From: Olleya sp. Hel_I_94
Lineage (GTDB): Bacteria > Bacteroidota > Bacteroidia > Flavobacteriales > Flavobacteriaceae
NCBI RefSeq assembly: GCF_007827365.1
Contig: NZ_VISI01000002.1
Coordinates: 687,001 to 751,000, forward strand
Length of the DNA stretch: 64,000 nt
Direction: 5' to 3'
Positions 52,947 to 63,668 of this stretch are shown here, one piece after another (position 1 is the first letter of the stretch; each line of letters opens with the position of its first letter). The notes under the pieces were generated by a model. That model ran no database searches and had not been told where the DNA came from. It saw only the letters and a list, made by a program, of their open reading frames with translations. The translations under genes were made by a program, and so were the position numbers.

Positions 52947-54572
52947 CTAATTAATTCCCAACTCTACAAACTCAAATTTTCCGCCATCAAACAAGCCTTT
53001 ATCACTTAATTTTATTGAAGGAATAACTAATAATGCCATAAAAGACAAGGTCATGTAAGGTGCATTTAATGTTGTACCCAATTGTTTAGCAAACGTATCC
53101 AATTCCGCGTAAGCGTGACCAATAGTTTCAGCATTTTTATCACTCATAATTCCCGCAACAGGAAGCGATACTATTTTTTGATATGTATCAGAAACTGCAC
53201 AAATACCTCCTTTATTTTCAATTATTAAATTAACTGCTTTACAAATAGCTTCGTCGCTAACACCAACCGCAATTATATTATGAGAATCGTGTCCAACAGA
53301 ACTAGCAATTGCACCTTCTTTTAAACCAAAGTTTTTAATAAACGCTAACGCTGGCTCGTCGTTTTTATAACGGTTAACTACTGTCATTTTTAAGACATCA
53401 GTAACTGTGTTTGATACTAAATTTCCGTTTTGGGTTGTTGCTTCTTCGATTAATTGATTAGTTACTAATTGTCCTTCTAAAGCTTCGATTACTCGTATTT
53501 GTTTGGCTGTACTTTCGACTTTAAAGTCGTCAACCGTTTTAATTTCTGTATCAAAATTATTAAGATTTTCAAAATCTACATGCTTAATTAAAGACGTTCC
53601 ATTGTGAAACACTAACTCACCATTTATATACGTTTGTAGTGTTTTAAAATCTTTTAAATCTTCAACAATAATAAAATCTGCAACATCATCTTTTTGTAAT
53701 AATCCAACTTCTAAATTATAATGTTTTACAGGGTTGACACAAGCTGCTTGCAACACTTTAAACACATCAATATCTTTTGCTACTGCTCTAGCGCAAAGGG
53801 CGTTTATATGGTTTAATAATAAATCGTCAGGATGCTTATCGTCACTACAAAACATCATGTTTTGATAATGCTCAGGTAATAAATCTATTAATGCTTCAAA
53901 GTTTTTGGCAGCACTACCTTCTCTAATCAAGATTTTCATTCCCTTTTGAAGCTTTTCTAATGCCTCGTCATAGGTAAAACATTCGTGATCTGTGCTAATT
54001 CCTGCATTGATATATTTAGTAACGTCATCACCTCTTAAACCAGGTGCGTGACCATCTACGGGTTTATTATAGTGTTTTGCCCAAGCTATTTTTTTTAGCA
54101 CTTCTTCATCATCAAACAACACACCTGGATAATTCATCATCTCGGCTAGATACTTAATATCTGGATTAGCCATAAGGGTTTTAATGTCGTCAGAATCTAT
54201 AACTGCTCCTGCCGACTCAAAAGTAGTTGCTGGCACACAACTTGGTGCTCCAAAATTAAATTTAAACGGTGTTTTCTTACCGTTTTTAATCATAAACTCC
54301 ACTCCTGCTACACCTAATACATTCGCAATTTCATGCGGATCACTAACTGTAGATACCGTACCGTGTTTAACTGCTATTTTTGCAAACTCTGATGGTACTA
54401 ACATTGAGCTTTCAATATGAATGTGAGCGTCTACAAAACCTGGTAAAATATAATGTTTTACATCGTGCTCTTTTTCTGTGATAGACTGTATTTTACCTGA
54501 ATCCACAGTGATTTCTCCACTAAAAATACGTTTGTGTTGTATGTCTACTATTTGTCCTTGTATTGTTTTCAT
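52947..54572 (-). CDS. ade: adenine deaminase
   Basis: A 541-residue amidohydrolase-superfamily enzyme. It has the metal motif [13 protein letters not shown] (about residue 50), [11 protein letters not shown] (about 195), [10 protein letters not shown] and the C-terminal Ade domain ([21 protein letters not shown]). It deaminates adenine to hypoxanthine. Length is as expected for bacterial Ade (about 570-590) or a little shorter. It follows the dsbD terminator and is probably single. Confidence 0.93.
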   Translation of the reverse strand: MKTIQGQIVDIQHKRIFSGEITVDSGKIQSITEKEHDVKHYILPGFVDAHIHIESSMLVPSEFAKIAVKHGTVSTVSDPHEIANVLGVAGVEFMIKNGKKTPFKFNFGAPSCVPATTFESAGAVIDSDDIKTLMANPDIKYLAEMMNYPGVLFDDEEVLKKIAWAKHYNKPVDGHAPGLRGDDVTKYINAGISTDHECFTYDEALEKLQKGMKILIREGSAAKNFEALIDLLPEHYQNMMFCSDDKHPDDLLLNHINALCARAVAKDIDVFKVLQAACVNPVKHYNLEVGLLQKDDVADFIIVEDLKDFKTLQTYINGELVFHNGTSLIKHVDFENLNNFDTEIKTVDDFKVESTAKQIRVIEALEGQLVTNQLIEEATTQNGNLVSNTVTDVLKMTVVNRYKNDEPALAFIKNFGLKEGAIASSVGHDSHNIIAVGVSDEAICKAVNLIIENKGGICAVSDTYQKIVSLPVAGIMSDKNAETIGHAYAELDTFAKQLGTTLNAPYMTLSFMALLVIPSIKLSDKGLFDGGKFEFVELGIN

Positions 54573-54589
54573 GTTGTACTATATAACAG

Positions 54590-54617
54590 TAAAAAAAATC
54601 CTGCAATTGCAGGATAG
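54590..54617 (-). terminator. intrinsic terminator after the DsbD-type gene
   Basis: ATCCTGCAATTGCAGGAT is a perfect palindrome. Eight As on its left on the plus strand give a T-run for the minus-strand transcript. Confidence 0.7.
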
Positions 54618-54627
54618 TTTTATTCAA

Positions 54628-57033
54628 TTAAAAATTATTAATTCCTTCTTGTAACCAATTGTAATAGGTGTCGGAATCTGGAGTATAAGCAACTGGAGTA
54701 TTTAAATTCTCTTCATTGTGACCCATCAAAACATAATATGGTTGTGTATTAGATTTGTATTTAATGGTTTGAAATTCGCTCCACTTTTGACCAATATACT
54801 TAAGTTTTTTACCTGGTCTTAATTTAGAGTCTACAATTTCATCTGCTTCTAATTCTCTTTTATCATCTACGTATAATGAGATTAAAACCACGTCATTTTT
54901 TAAGATATTTAAAATATTCCCTTTTGGCCAAACGTTTTGTTCCATTTTTCTACAGTTAACACAAGCCCAACCTGTAAAATCTAACATAACTGGCTTATTC
55001 ACTTTTTTAGCATAAGCTAAACCTAAATCATAATCATTAAATGCTAATATGTCATGTGGCGCTAATAAATGTGCACCTTCTGGTAAATCATCGTGAGAGT
55101 TACTAGCACTGCTTCCTCCTTTTGAGTTACCTACTCCGTAAGGCGACTCGCTGTAATCTAATGGTGGTGGAAAAGCACTAATTAGGTTTAAAGGTGCTCC
55201 CCAAAGTCCAGGAATCATATAAATAGTAAACGTTAAAACAATCAATCCAAGACTTAATCTACCAACTGAAATATGTGGTAAAGGCGAATCATGTGGTAAT
55301 TGTATTTTTCCGAAAAGGTACAAGGCTAAAGTCCCAAAAATAGCAATCCAAATAGCTATAAATACTTCACGCTCTAGCAAATGTAATTGCAATACTAAGT
55401 CTGCTTGTGATAAAAATTTGAATGCTAATGCTAACTCTAAAAATCCTAATACGACTTTAACAGTATTTAACCAACCTCCTGATTTAGGTAACGAGTTTAA
55501 CCATCCTGGAAACGCAGCAAATAGTGCAAATGGTAACGCTATAGCGGAAGAAAAGCCAAGCATACCTATAATTGGTGCAATACCACCTTTAGAGGCTGCT
55601 TCCACCAATAATGTTCCAACAATTGGTCCTGTGCATGAAAAAGAAACGATTGCTAAAGCTAATGCCATAAAAAAGATACCAATAAAACCTCCTCTGTTAG
55701 CTTGCGAGTCTACTTTATTTGCCCAAGAATTTGGCAGCATAATCTCAAATGCACCTAAAAACGAAAACGCAAATACAACTAATAATCCAAAAAAGATAAG
55801 GTTAAACCAAACATTAGTCGCTAATGCATTTAATGCATCTGCACCAAAAATAGCTGTAACCGCTGTACCTAAAAGTAAATAGATAGCTATAATACATAAC
55901 CCGTAGATTATTGCATTTTTAATACCTGACGCCTTGCTTTTACTTTGCTTTGTAAAAAAACTAACTGTCATTGGTATCATAGGAAACACGCAAGGTGTTA
56001 ACAACGCTGCAAATCCTGATAAGAACGCTATAAAAAAGATACTCCATAATCCTTTATTGTCATTACCTTCTTCATCAATATTATTAGTTGCTTTGGTGTT
56101 CTCTGTGGCTAAACCATTTAAATTAATATCTAAATCTATAAAAGCTGGAGCCAAACATTTCTCGTCATCGCAAGCTTGATAATACGCTTCGGCTTGAATA
56201 GTGTTTAACGTTGGATTTAACACTTCAATTACTTGAGTAAAAACTGCTTGTTTTTCAAAGTATTTTACATTCATTTGAAAAGCGTTTTCAAACTTTTCAA
56301 CCGTTTCAGATTCTTTTAAATCGCCTATTAGTTTAAAATCTTTATTATCATTTTTAAATGTAATCTCAGTAGGTATTGGACCCATTGGCTCTTTATTATC
56401 CTGAGAATAAATATGCCATTTTGAATCTAAAACAGCAGTATATGTTAATTCATATTGCGTGTCATTTAGTTTTTTGACTCCCGTTTTCCAACTTACAGGA
56501 TCAAATATTTTAGATGTTGGATTAAAAATGTTTTCAGTGGATATTAATGCGTTAACTGTTTCTGATATTGGCTTGGCTTGAGCAATATTAAAAACAACTT
56601 CTTCAAACTCATAAATGCATTTTGAGTCATCGCATGCTTGATAAGCAACCTCACTTTTAATTGTTTTTTGCTCTGGATTTAATAATTTGATTTTTTGAGC
56701 AAAAGTTGCTTCGTCATCAAAAAAGGTTAAATCCATTTGGAACACCTTATCAAATTGCGTTATAGATTCGCTTTCAAACGCTTTTCCAATCAATTCATAA
56801 TTATTGGTTTTATTTACAGAATCGTAAACAAACTCGGTTGGTAACGCACCACCTTCATCTAAATGTTGAGAATATAAATGCCAATGCTCCTTAATGCTTG
56901 CTGTATACACTAAAACATACTCTTGATCGGATATTTTCTGAACTTCGTTACTCCATTTTACTGGTTTTAAAACCTGTGCATTAACACTTAAAATAGTGAT
57001 AAAAAATAGTATAAAAGCGGTTATATGCTTCAT
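54628..57033 (-). CDS. dsbD: DsbD-family thiol:disulfide reductase with duplicated N-terminal domain
   Basis: An 801-residue protein with a signal peptide. Two similar DsbD-alpha-like domains come first (residues 20-150 and 172-300), each ending in a YQACDD.KC motif (C134/C139 and C288/C293). About eight membrane helices follow (residues 330-640; [14 protein letters not shown] and [10 protein letters not shown] carry the DsbD-beta cysteines), then a periplasmic thioredoxin domain with [10 protein letters not shown]. It passes electrons from cytoplasmic thioredoxin to periplasmic thiols. Canonical DsbD has a single N-domain. It overlaps tilS by one base. Confidence 0.92.
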   Translation of the reverse strand: MKHITAFILFFITILSVNAQVLKPVKWSNEVQKISDQEYVLVYTASIKEHWHLYSQHLDEGGALPTEFVYDSVNKTNNYELIGKAFESESITQFDKVFQMDLTFFDDEATFAQKIKLLNPEQKTIKSEVAYQACDDSKCIYEFEEVVFNIAQAKPISETVNALISTENIFNPTSKIFDPVSWKTGVKKLNDTQYELTYTAVLDSKWHIYSQDNKEPMGPIPTEITFKNDNKDFKLIGDLKESETVEKFENAFQMNVKYFEKQAVFTQVIEVLNPTLNTIQAEAYYQACDDEKCLAPAFIDLDINLNGLATENTKATNNIDEEGNDNKGLWSIFFIAFLSGFAALLTPCVFPMIPMTVSFFTKQSKSKASGIKNAIIYGLCIIAIYLLLGTAVTAIFGADALNALATNVWFNLIFFGLLVVFAFSFLGAFEIMLPNSWANKVDSQANRGGFIGIFFMALALAIVSFSCTGPIVGTLLVEAASKGGIAPIIGMLGFSSAIALPFALFAAFPGWLNSLPKSGGWLNTVKVVLGFLELALAFKFLSQADLVLQLHLLEREVFIAIWIAIFGTLALYLFGKIQLPHDSPLPHISVGRLSLGLIVLTFTIYMIPGLWGAPLNLISAFPPPLDYSESPYGVGNSKGGSSASNSHDDLPEGAHLLAPHDILAFNDYDLGLAYAKKVNKPVMLDFTGWACVNCRKMEQNVWPKGNILNILKNDVVLISLYVDDKRELEADEIVDSKLRPGKKLKYIGQKWSEFQTIKYKSNTQPYYVLMGHNEENLNTPVAYTPDSDTYYNWLQEGINNF

Positions 57034-58370
57034 TATGATAATTTAATTTTTAGTATTGATTTAGTTTGATTGGTTACCTTAAATCTATCGTCTGCACGAT
57101 GATTAATAACCCAAACAATTTTATCTTGGCTGCACAATAATAAGACCTTCTCTTTATCTATTAACGATAACTTTTGGTCTTTAAAATATTTGCTTAACTT
57201 CTTTTTACCTTGCATGCCTAAAGGGTAAAAATAGTCTCCTTCTTGCCAATGTCTTACAGTTAAAGGCAATTTTAACGTTTCTTTATCAATATATATCGTA
57301 GCGCTGTCAGATTTTTCAATATTTGCTACTGTTTCAAAAGTTAAAGCACCTGACAAAACATTTACTTCATTTTCAAAATTGTTGATTATAACAGACGCTT
57401 CATTTTGATGCAAACTATCCTCATTTTTTAATTCACTTAAAATTAAAGTCTCTCTATTTTTAAGTAATTGATGCGTTGCAGAAAACACTTGCCTCCCACT
57501 TTGTGCTGTCAACAAATTAACAATATCTGTCCATTGCGTAAATCCATAATCTTTAAAAACTTCATATAAATAAGCTTTAGGATTGTTGACTTTAATAAAC
57601 TCTGATATTTTATAACTTATTTGGGCATCATCAATATCGATAATTGCTCGTATTAAAACCGCTTGCACACTTTCTTCAACAATATCAGCTGTATCATTAA
57701 GATTATTTAATGTGTTTTTAAAATTGGTTAAAACATTATTATTTAGTTCTTTTAAAACGGGAATAACATCATGTCTTAACTTATTACGCAAGTATTTTGT
57801 AGATGCATTGCTACTATCTTCTCTCCAAAGTATTTGGTTTGACAACGCAAAATCTTCGATAGTTTCTCTAGAAAATGGCAACAATGGTCTAACTATGTTT
57901 TCATTTATTTCCGGAATACCTTTTAAACCTTCTAAACCTGTTCCTCGAGTCAGGTTAATTAAAAAAGTTTCTAAATTATCATCTGCATGATGCGCAGTTA
58001 AAATATAGTCAAAATCTAGATTTTCAGCTAAATCCTGAAACCAATCATAACGCAAAGTTCTTGCTGCCATCTGGATAGATTCCTTATTACTTTCGGCGTA
58101 AGCCTTAGTATCAAAACTTTCAGTAAACACCTCTAATTCCAAGCTATCGGCTAAATCTGTTACAAATTTCTCGTCACCATCACTTTCAATACCTCTTAAA
58201 TTAAAATTACAATGTGCCAATGTAATATCTAAACCAGATTTTTTACACAAATGCGTTAAAATAACACTATCCAAACCTCCTGAAATAGCAAGCAATAGTT
58301 TGCTGATTCTAAGAAAAGGAAGCGTGTTGTTTATATGATTTTGGAAGTGTTCTTTTAAGTTATAAGGCAT
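57033..58370 (-). CDS. tilS: tRNA(Ile)-lysidine synthetase TilS
   Basis: A 445-residue PP-loop N-type ATP pyrophosphatase. [17 protein letters not shown] is near residue 30, [20 protein letters not shown] follows, and [10 protein letters not shown] and [19 protein letters not shown] form the core. The C-terminal domains end with [27 protein letters not shown]. It makes lysidine at the wobble base of tRNA-Ile(CAU) and is normally essential. It overlaps dsbD by 1 bp and follows the four-helix-bundle gene by 17 bp. Confidence 0.95.
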   Translation of the reverse strand: MPYNLKEHFQNHINNTLPFLRISKLLLAISGGLDSVILTHLCKKSGLDITLAHCNFNLRGIESDGDEKFVTDLADSLELEVFTESFDTKAYAESNKESIQMAARTLRYDWFQDLAENLDFDYILTAHHADDNLETFLINLTRGTGLEGLKGIPEINENIVRPLLPFSRETIEDFALSNQILWREDSSNASTKYLRNKLRHDVIPVLKELNNNVLTNFKNTLNNLNDTADIVEESVQAVLIRAIIDIDDAQISYKISEFIKVNNPKAYLYEVFKDYGFTQWTDIVNLLTAQSGRQVFSATHQLLKNRETLILSELKNEDSLHQNEASVIINNFENEVNVLSGALTFETVANIEKSDSATIYIDKETLKLPLTVRHWQEGDYFYPLGMQGKKKLSKYFKDQKLSLIDKEKVLLLCSQDKIVWVINHRADDRFKVTNQTKSILKIKLS

Positions 58371-58387
58371 AAGTAAAAAGGCATAAA

Positions 58388-58741
58388 TTATACTGCCAAC
58401 TTTTTGATTAAAGCGTTAAGCATTTTTTCTATTTGTAAAGACAGGTCATCAACATCATTTAAATCGTTGCTTTTTAAAAAATCCAAATTAATTGCAATTT
58501 GAAACTGTGTCTGCATTTCGTACAATGATCCTCTAGAAATATTTAAAAACCGAATATATTCCTTGGTGTAATTACGACCATAACCTTCTGCTATATTAGA
58601 TGAAACAGAGATAGCGCTTCTTTTTATTTGCGAAGTTAATCCATACTTTTCATCCTCAGGAAATAGATTCACTAAGCGATAAACATGAGTTACCATATCT
58701 ACTGATTTTTGCCATACTATCAAATCTCTATAACTCTTCAT
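58388..58741 (-). CDS. four-helix-bundle (S23/IVP family) protein
   Basis: A 117-residue all-helical protein. DLIVWQKSVDMVTHVYRLV at the start, FPEDEKYGLTSQIKRSAISVSSNIAEGYGR in the middle and the helix KEYIRFLNISRGSLYEMQTQFQIA match the family first seen encoded in 23S rRNA intervening sequences. Its role is unknown. Here it sits between tilS and pabB and is bordered by short repeated GCATAA/GGGAAAAGGC tracts. A TAAATTTG box (58746-58753) is 4 nt before its ATG. The family is often found as an insert in otherwise conserved gene orders. Confidence 0.85.
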   Translation of the reverse strand: MKSYRDLIVWQKSVDMVTHVYRLVNLFPEDEKYGLTSQIKRSAISVSSNIAEGYGRNYTKEYIRFLNISRGSLYEMQTQFQIAINLDFLKSNDLNDVDDLSLQIEKMLNALIKKLAV

Positions 58742-58745
58742 TTTA

Positions 58746-58753
58746 CAAATTTA
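58746..58753 (-). promoter_or_regulatory. candidate -7 box abutting the four-helix-bundle start codon
   Basis: Minus-strand TAAATTTG, an exact TAnnTTTG box separated from the ATG by TAAA. No -33 TTG is evident. Confidence 0.3.
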
Positions 58754-58789
58754 CGTTTTTATGATGTTTCTGTAATACTTAAAACATTT

Positions 58790-58820
58790 GCCTTTTTTTC
58801 CCTAATGCCTTTTCCCTAAT
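58790..58820. repeat. short imperfect direct repeat beside the four-helix-bundle gene
   Basis: Two adjacent GCC-T-run-CCCTAAT units (T-runs of different length). On the other side of the gene, near 58366-58390, GGCATAA occurs twice. They may be remnants of an insertion or local slippage. Confidence 0.35.
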
Positions 58821-58827
58821 ATCAGCT

Positions 58828-60129
58828 TCACCCTTCTAAAACCGTCCTCATCGCTTTAGCTTTAAGCAAACATTCTTCATATTCGTTTAAAGGATCTGAT
58901 TTTGCGGTAATGGCACCTCCAACCGAGTATGACACGTACTTATTACTAGCATTATATAAAATACTACGGATTACGACATTAAAGTCAAAGTCGCCTGTTG
59001 GCGAAATATAGCCGACTGCACCAGAGTATAAACCGCGTTTGGTTTCTTCTAAAGTTTCAATAATTTTCATTGCCGAAATTTTTGGTGCTCCAGTCATACT
59101 TCCCATAGGAAACGTACTTTTAATAATATCTATTGGATGTGTCTTTTTATCTACCTGAGAGGTTACTGTAGATATCATTTGATGTACTTGATCAAAGGTA
59201 TAAATCTTACATAATTCTTCAACTTTTACGCTCCCTTTTGTTGCGGTTTGCGATAAATCATTACGCACCAAATCTACAATCATTACGTTTTCGCTACGTT
59301 CCTTTTGATCCGATACTAAATTGTTTTTTAAAATAGAATCTAATATAAAATCAGCCTCACGTTTTGCGGTCCCTTTAATAGGTTGGGATATAATTTTAGT
59401 GCCTTCTTTTTTAATGTAACGCTCTGGAGACGCAGACAATAAATATTTATCATTAAGCTTTAAAAACGTCGCAAATGGTGGTTTTGATATGGCGTTAAGT
59501 TTATTATAAATCTCTAACGGATTTATAACGGTGTCCTCTGCATAAAACTCTTGACAAAAATTAGCTTCGTAAATATCACCTCTGTGTATGTGACTTAACA
59601 TGGTTTTAATCTTATCAAAATACGCGTCTTTATGTATTCTAAGTTTTATTTTAATAGGGTCGTTTTCGATAGGTAAATTGTTAATTTTATCGTCCTTGTA
59701 ACAATTTATTGTATTTAAATCGGTTTCCACTTCATCATCAACCATTTTTAAATACTGCAGTTCCACAGTGTCACCTTTAATTAAAAAGATTTTTTTAGGT
59801 TGAAAAAAATATAAATCAGGAAATGCTAAACCATCATAATTAGCAGATTTTAAAGGCTCTACATCATTTTTTAAATCGTAAGATAAATAACCAAAAACCC
59901 AGTCATTAGCTAATGTTTGGTATTCTTTAAACTGCTCAAAAGCATCTTTATAATCCGTTTGAAATCCTGTAAAGGCATCGACAGCTAAAACAGCATCATA
60001 GCTAGAGTATTGTTGCTTATACTGGTTAGAATCCAGCCAAACAACATCGTCAAATTGCTGACTCCAAGACAATAAATTTTGCTTGAAGTCCTCAGGATTA
60101 GTTAGTTTATGTTTTGTCGTTGTTCTCAC
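58828..60129 (-). CDS. pabB: anthranilate/aminodeoxychorismate synthase component I (PabB-like)
   Basis: A 433-residue chorismate-binding enzyme. The C-terminal core has [63 protein letters not shown] and [24 protein letters not shown]. The PIKGT motif is that of PabB/TrpE-type enzymes. The N-terminal domain is abbreviated, which with the lone context (no trpG/pabA beside it) favours aminodeoxychorismate synthase for folate, but anthranilate synthase is not excluded. It is divergent from the aldose epimerase gene. Confidence 0.85.
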   Translation of the reverse strand: MRTTTKHKLTNPEDFKQNLLSWSQQFDDVVWLDSNQYKQQYSSYDAVLAVDAFTGFQTDYKDAFEQFKEYQTLANDWVFGYLSYDLKNDVEPLKSANYDGLAFPDLYFFQPKKIFLIKGDTVELQYLKMVDDEVETDLNTINCYKDDKINNLPIENDPIKIKLRIHKDAYFDKIKTMLSHIHRGDIYEANFCQEFYAEDTVINPLEIYNKLNAISKPPFATFLKLNDKYLLSASPERYIKKEGTKIISQPIKGTAKREADFILDSILKNNLVSDQKERSENVMIVDLVRNDLSQTATKGSVKVEELCKIYTFDQVHQMISTVTSQVDKKTHPIDIIKSTFPMGSMTGAPKISAMKIIETLEETKRGLYSGAVGYISPTGDFDFNVVIRSILYNASNKYVSYSVGGAITAKSDPLNEYEECLLKAKAMRTVLEG

Positions 60130-60207
60130 TTTAAAAAATGTTGCGTAAAGTTAAACAGAAATGTTAAAAAAACGAGTATTTTAGTCATGAGATTAAATAT
60201 AAGACAG

Positions 60208-61098
60208 ATGTTTCAACTATCAAATGAGGTATTAAAAATTTCGGTTAAACCGAAAGGCGCAGAATTATGCGAAATTGCTTCCGTTAAAAACGACAATCAA
60301 TTTATGTGGCATGCAGATCCTGACATTTGGGGAAGCTACGCACCCAATTTGTTTCCAATAATTGGAGCTTTAAAAAATGACCAATACACTTTTGAAGGTA
60401 AAACCTACAACATGCCAAAGCACGGTTTTGTTAGGCATAATGACGATATAAAACTAATTGATCAAAGCAAAAATAGTTTAACTTTTAGTTTAATTTATAA
60501 TGAAGACTTATTAAAACAGTTTCCTTTTAAGTTTGAGTTTTTAATCACTTACACTTTAGACAATAACACTTTAAATATTAAACACACGGTTAAAAACTTA
60601 GATAATAAAGCAATCAATTTTAGTATTGGTGGACATCCTGCTTTTAAATGTCCTATTTATAAAAATGAAAATTATACGGATTATAGTTTGGTTTTTGAAC
60701 ACGAAGAAACAGCACAAACCTATTTATTAAATATAGATAATGGTTTAGTAACCAATCAAACTAAACCTGCTTTTAATACTAAAAACAGTATTAATTTAAG
60801 ACCAGATTTATTTAATGAAGATGCGCTTATTTTTAAGGATTTACAATCCAGAAAAGTGGCTTTAGTGAGTAAAACTCATGGCGAGATATTAAATATCACC
60901 TACAAAGACTTTAATTATTTGGGTATTTGGGCTAAACCAAACGCACCTTATGTTTGTGTAGAACCTTGGTTAGGTATTGCTGACGCTGAAAACACAACAC
61001 AAAAACTAACCGAAAAAGAAGGGATTATCAAATTACCACAAGATGAAACCTTTAATGCAAGCTACAGTATACAAATACATGAGCATCATTTAGGGTAA
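60208..61098 (+). CDS. aldose 1-epimerase (galactose mutarotase-like) family protein
   Basis: A 296-residue galactose-mutarotase-fold protein. It starts MFQLSNEVLKISVKPKGAELCEI and has FPIIGALKNDQY, KHGFVRHND, FSIGGHPAFKCP (catalytic His) and YVCVEPWLGIAD (catalytic Glu). It is of the LacX-like/YihR-like subset. The frame is open upstream to 60109, overlapping pabB, but those residues are Cys- and Lys-rich and unlike the family, so 60208 is chosen (60187 is an alternative). Confidence 0.87.
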   Translation: MFQLSNEVLKISVKPKGAELCEIASVKNDNQFMWHADPDIWGSYAPNLFPIIGALKNDQYTFEGKTYNMPKHGFVRHNDDIKLIDQSKNSLTFSLIYNEDLLKQFPFKFEFLITYTLDNNTLNIKHTVKNLDNKAINFSIGGHPAFKCPIYKNENYTDYSLVFEHEETAQTYLLNIDNGLVTNQTKPAFNTKNSINLRPDLFNEDALIFKDLQSRKVALVSKTHGEILNITYKDFNYLGIWAKPNAPYVCVEPWLGIADAENTTQKLTEKEGIIKLPQDETFNASYSIQIHEHHLG

Positions 61099-61140
61099 AC
61101 AAAATAATAGTGGTAATTTTGTAGGCTAAAATAACACGTT

Positions 61141-62490
61141 TTGAGCTTTAGAGATTTAAATTTAAACACCCCTTTATATAACGCAATTGACGACCTAGGG
61201 TTTACACAACCAACTCCAATACAAGCAGAAGCTTTTAATGTAGTTGCAAGTGGTAAAGATATGGTCGGTATTGCACAAACTGGTACTGGTAAAACTTTTG
61301 CCTATATGTTACCAATACTTAAAAACCTAAAATTTTCTAAGCAAGATAATCCTCGTGTTTTAATTTTAGTACCTACTAGAGAATTAGTAGTGCAAGTTGT
61401 TGATGAGATTGAAAAATTAGCAAAATACATAAACACGCGTGTTCTTGGTGTTTATGGAGGCACAAACATTAACACACAAAAACAAGCAGTTGCACAAGGT
61501 CAAGATATTATTGTTGCAACGCCTGGACGATTGTATGATTTAGCAGTTAGTCGAGTACTACAACTTAAATCTTTAGAGCGCTTAGTTATTGACGAAGTAG
61601 ATGTTATGCTAGACTTAGGGTTTAGACATCAATTAATTAATATTTTTGATATCCTTCCAGAACGTAGACAAAATATTATGTTTTCTGCTACAATGACAGA
61701 AGATGTTGACGAATTAATTACTGACTTTTTTACTGCACCACAAAAAGTATCTATTGCTATTTCTGGTACACCTTTAGAAAACATAGCACAAACAAAATAT
61801 AGTGTCCCTAATTATTACACTAAACTTAATTTATTAGTACACTTATTACAAGACGCTGAAACGTATAATAAAGTATTAGTTTTTGTATCCAACAAACGTA
61901 TGGCAGATAGACTTTTTGAAGCTTTAGACGAGTTTTTTAAAGAAGAGTTATGTGTCATCCACTCTAACAAAACGCAAAACTACAGACTACGTAGTATCGA
62001 GCAATTTAGAGAAGGTATAAATCGTGTTTTAGTTGCTACTGATGTAATGGCACGTGGATTAGATATTGATAACGTAACACACGTTTTTAACTTTGATACA
62101 CCAGACTATCCAGAAAACTACATGCACAGAATTGGTAGAACAGGTCGTGCGGAACGCGAAGGACAAGCAGTTGTTTTTAGTACCGAAAAAGAACAGGACA
62201 GTCTTGAAAAAATTGAAAGTCTAATGCAAATGGACATTCCGGAATTGCAAATTCCAGAGGAAGTTGAAATCTCTACAGAGTTGATTGAAGAAGAACGCAC
62301 TGTAATTAAAGAACGTAACAATCCAACCAAACGTAAAGACATTGATGCACCTGGACCTGCTTTTCATGAAAAATCAGAAAAAAATAGTAAAGAAAATTTA
62401 GGTGGTAGTTATAAATTTAAAATTGCTGCCAAGTATAAAAAGCCAAAAACTAGAGGTGATAAAAATTACAATAAACGTAATAAGAAATAA
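61141..62490 (+). CDS. DEAD/DEAH-box RNA helicase
   Basis: A 449-residue helicase with a TTG start at 61141 (MSFRDLNLNTPL). Motifs are Q (FTQPTPIQAEAF), I (AQTGTGKT), Ia (PTRELVVQV), II as DEVD instead of DEAD, III (SAT), and VI (HRIGRTGR). A basic, Lys/Arg-rich C-terminal tail (about 390-449) should bind RNA. It probably remodels ribosome assembly or mRNA structures, like RhlE and CsdA; the exact target is open. It lies 42 bp after the epimerase gene and is followed by a strong terminator. Confidence 0.92.
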   Translation: MSFRDLNLNTPLYNAIDDLGFTQPTPIQAEAFNVVASGKDMVGIAQTGTGKTFAYMLPILKNLKFSKQDNPRVLILVPTRELVVQVVDEIEKLAKYINTRVLGVYGGTNINTQKQAVAQGQDIIVATPGRLYDLAVSRVLQLKSLERLVIDEVDVMLDLGFRHQLINIFDILPERRQNIMFSATMTEDVDELITDFFTAPQKVSIAISGTPLENIAQTKYSVPNYYTKLNLLVHLLQDAETYNKVLVFVSNKRMADRLFEALDEFFKEELCVIHSNKTQNYRLRSIEQFREGINRVLVATDVMARGLDIDNVTHVFNFDTPDYPENYMHRIGRTGRAEREGQAVVFSTEKEQDSLEKIESLMQMDIPELQIPEEVEISTELIEEERTVIKERNNPTKRKDIDAPGPAFHEKSEKNSKENLGGSYKFKIAAKYKKPKTRGDKNYNKRNKK

Positions 62491-62522
62491 AAAAAGCGAG
62501 CTAAATAGCTCGCTTTTTTTAT
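62490..62522. terminator. bidirectional intrinsic terminator
   Basis: AGCGAGCTAAATAGCTCGCT hairpin with flanking A-run and T-run. It separates the helicase gene from the convergent YwqK-tailed gene. Confidence 0.85.
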
Positions 62523-62540
62523 TTCTAAAAATCTTATAAC

Positions 62541-63506
62541 CTAATCCATATTATCTTGACTAACAATATTTCCTTGTTGATCATAAGTTGTTGATCCAGT
62601 TTCTTCTCCATTCTCATAATTGATTTTGTACTCTACACCTCCATTTTCAAAATATTGCGTAAACCGACCATGCTGCTCACCATCCTTAAAATTAGTGGTT
62701 ACAAATAATTTTCCGTTAGGATGATATTTTTTCACTTCTCCAACAAAATTATTAGTTCTTAAATCTATGCTACCCTCTTGCTGTATTGTGCCATCATCAA
62801 AATATGTCACTGTTTTTTTTGGCGTTTTCAAAATCAAATCTCTTATCTGTTCTGATATGTTTTTTATAGACTCTTCTCTCTTTAAACTTCTACTTTCCAA
62901 CTCGTCCCTTACACGATCAATAACTCTATTGGTATTACTTCTTTCATTCTTGTAATTTTCTTTAACTTCTATACATCTAGTACGTGAATTTAAATATTCA
63001 TTTTTACTACGTATTCCCTCGTTAATTGCATTATTATAAAGTTTTACATTGTTAGAATAATTATTATACTCTTTGTTACAATTGGATTTATTATAGATGT
63101 TATTTTTACATAAATTATATGTCGTTTCACTTAGTGTCACCATCGCTTTTAAAGTGGACAACCTCCTATCTAATTCTTTTCTTTTATTGTGATTAGCTTC
63201 AAAAGCTTTGCATATAGCAGTATCATCTGGATTTTTGTTATTGATCTTAAAGCTTACATTTAAATGATTCATTTTACTTTCAGTTTCCATTAAATCTAAT
63301 TCATGCTCCACCTCCAAGTCTTGCCAATCAATTACCAATTGTACTGCATTGTTGTCTTCTATTACTTTTTTTATAAAAGCAACATTTTCTGGATTATGAT
63401 TATTGAAATATTGATCTGCCAATTCTGAATAGTCTTGACTAAAAATTGAATTGATAAAAACTAAAAAAAAGACTACTAACAATTTGATTTTAAGAATACT
63501 ATTCAT
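62541..63506 (-). CDS. exported protein with C-terminal YwqK/MORN-like repeats
   Basis: A 321-residue protein with a signal peptide (residues 1-23). Residues 30-200 are helical and polar, with several Cys (CKAFEANHNKRKELD, LCKNNIYNKSNCNKEYNNY). The C-terminus has three MORN-like/YwqK repeats (FDDGTIQQEGSIDLRTNNFVG, HPNGKLFVTTNFKDGEQHG, FENGGVEYKINYENGEETG). These repeats are often labelled as a toxin-antitoxin antitoxin; here the signal peptide argues for an envelope role instead. Function unknown. Confidence 0.7.
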   Translation of the reverse strand: MNSILKIKLLVVFFLVFINSIFSQDYSELADQYFNNHNPENVAFIKKVIEDNNAVQLVIDWQDLEVEHELDLMETESKMNHLNVSFKINNKNPDDTAICKAFEANHNKRKELDRRLSTLKAMVTLSETTYNLCKNNIYNKSNCNKEYNNYSNNVKLYNNAINEGIRSKNEYLNSRTRCIEVKENYKNERSNTNRVIDRVRDELESRSLKREESIKNISEQIRDLILKTPKKTVTYFDDGTIQQEGSIDLRTNNFVGEVKKYHPNGKLFVTTNFKDGEQHGRFTQYFENGGVEYKINYENGEETGSTTYDQQGNIVSQDNMD

Positions 63507-63597
63507 TTTATAAATTTTAACATTTAACCAACAAGATAGAAAATTATGTTAAAAATTAAAATCTTCCGTATTAAATATGCGTCAATTTTATGTAAAC

Positions 63598-63615
63598 ATG
63601 TCTTGGTAAAGACAT
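63598..63615. other. short perfect hairpin
   Basis: ATGTCTTGGTAAAGACAT forms a 7-bp stem with a GGTA loop downstream of the right-edge gene. No T-run follows it, so it may be an operator or a weak terminator. Confidence 0.3.
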
Positions 63616-63668
63616 TTATTACTCCTGCTTTAAATACTGTAATTTAATGTAACGGTATTATATAAATT

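Noticed and set aside
55418..55882. 154-residue plus-strand ORF within dsbD
   Set aside because: Its Asn/Pro/Ala-rich translation is the antisense shadow of DsbD membrane helices.
62541..63506. YwqK-repeat protein as an antitoxin of a toxin-antitoxin pair
   Set aside because: It has a signal peptide and no toxin-like neighbour.
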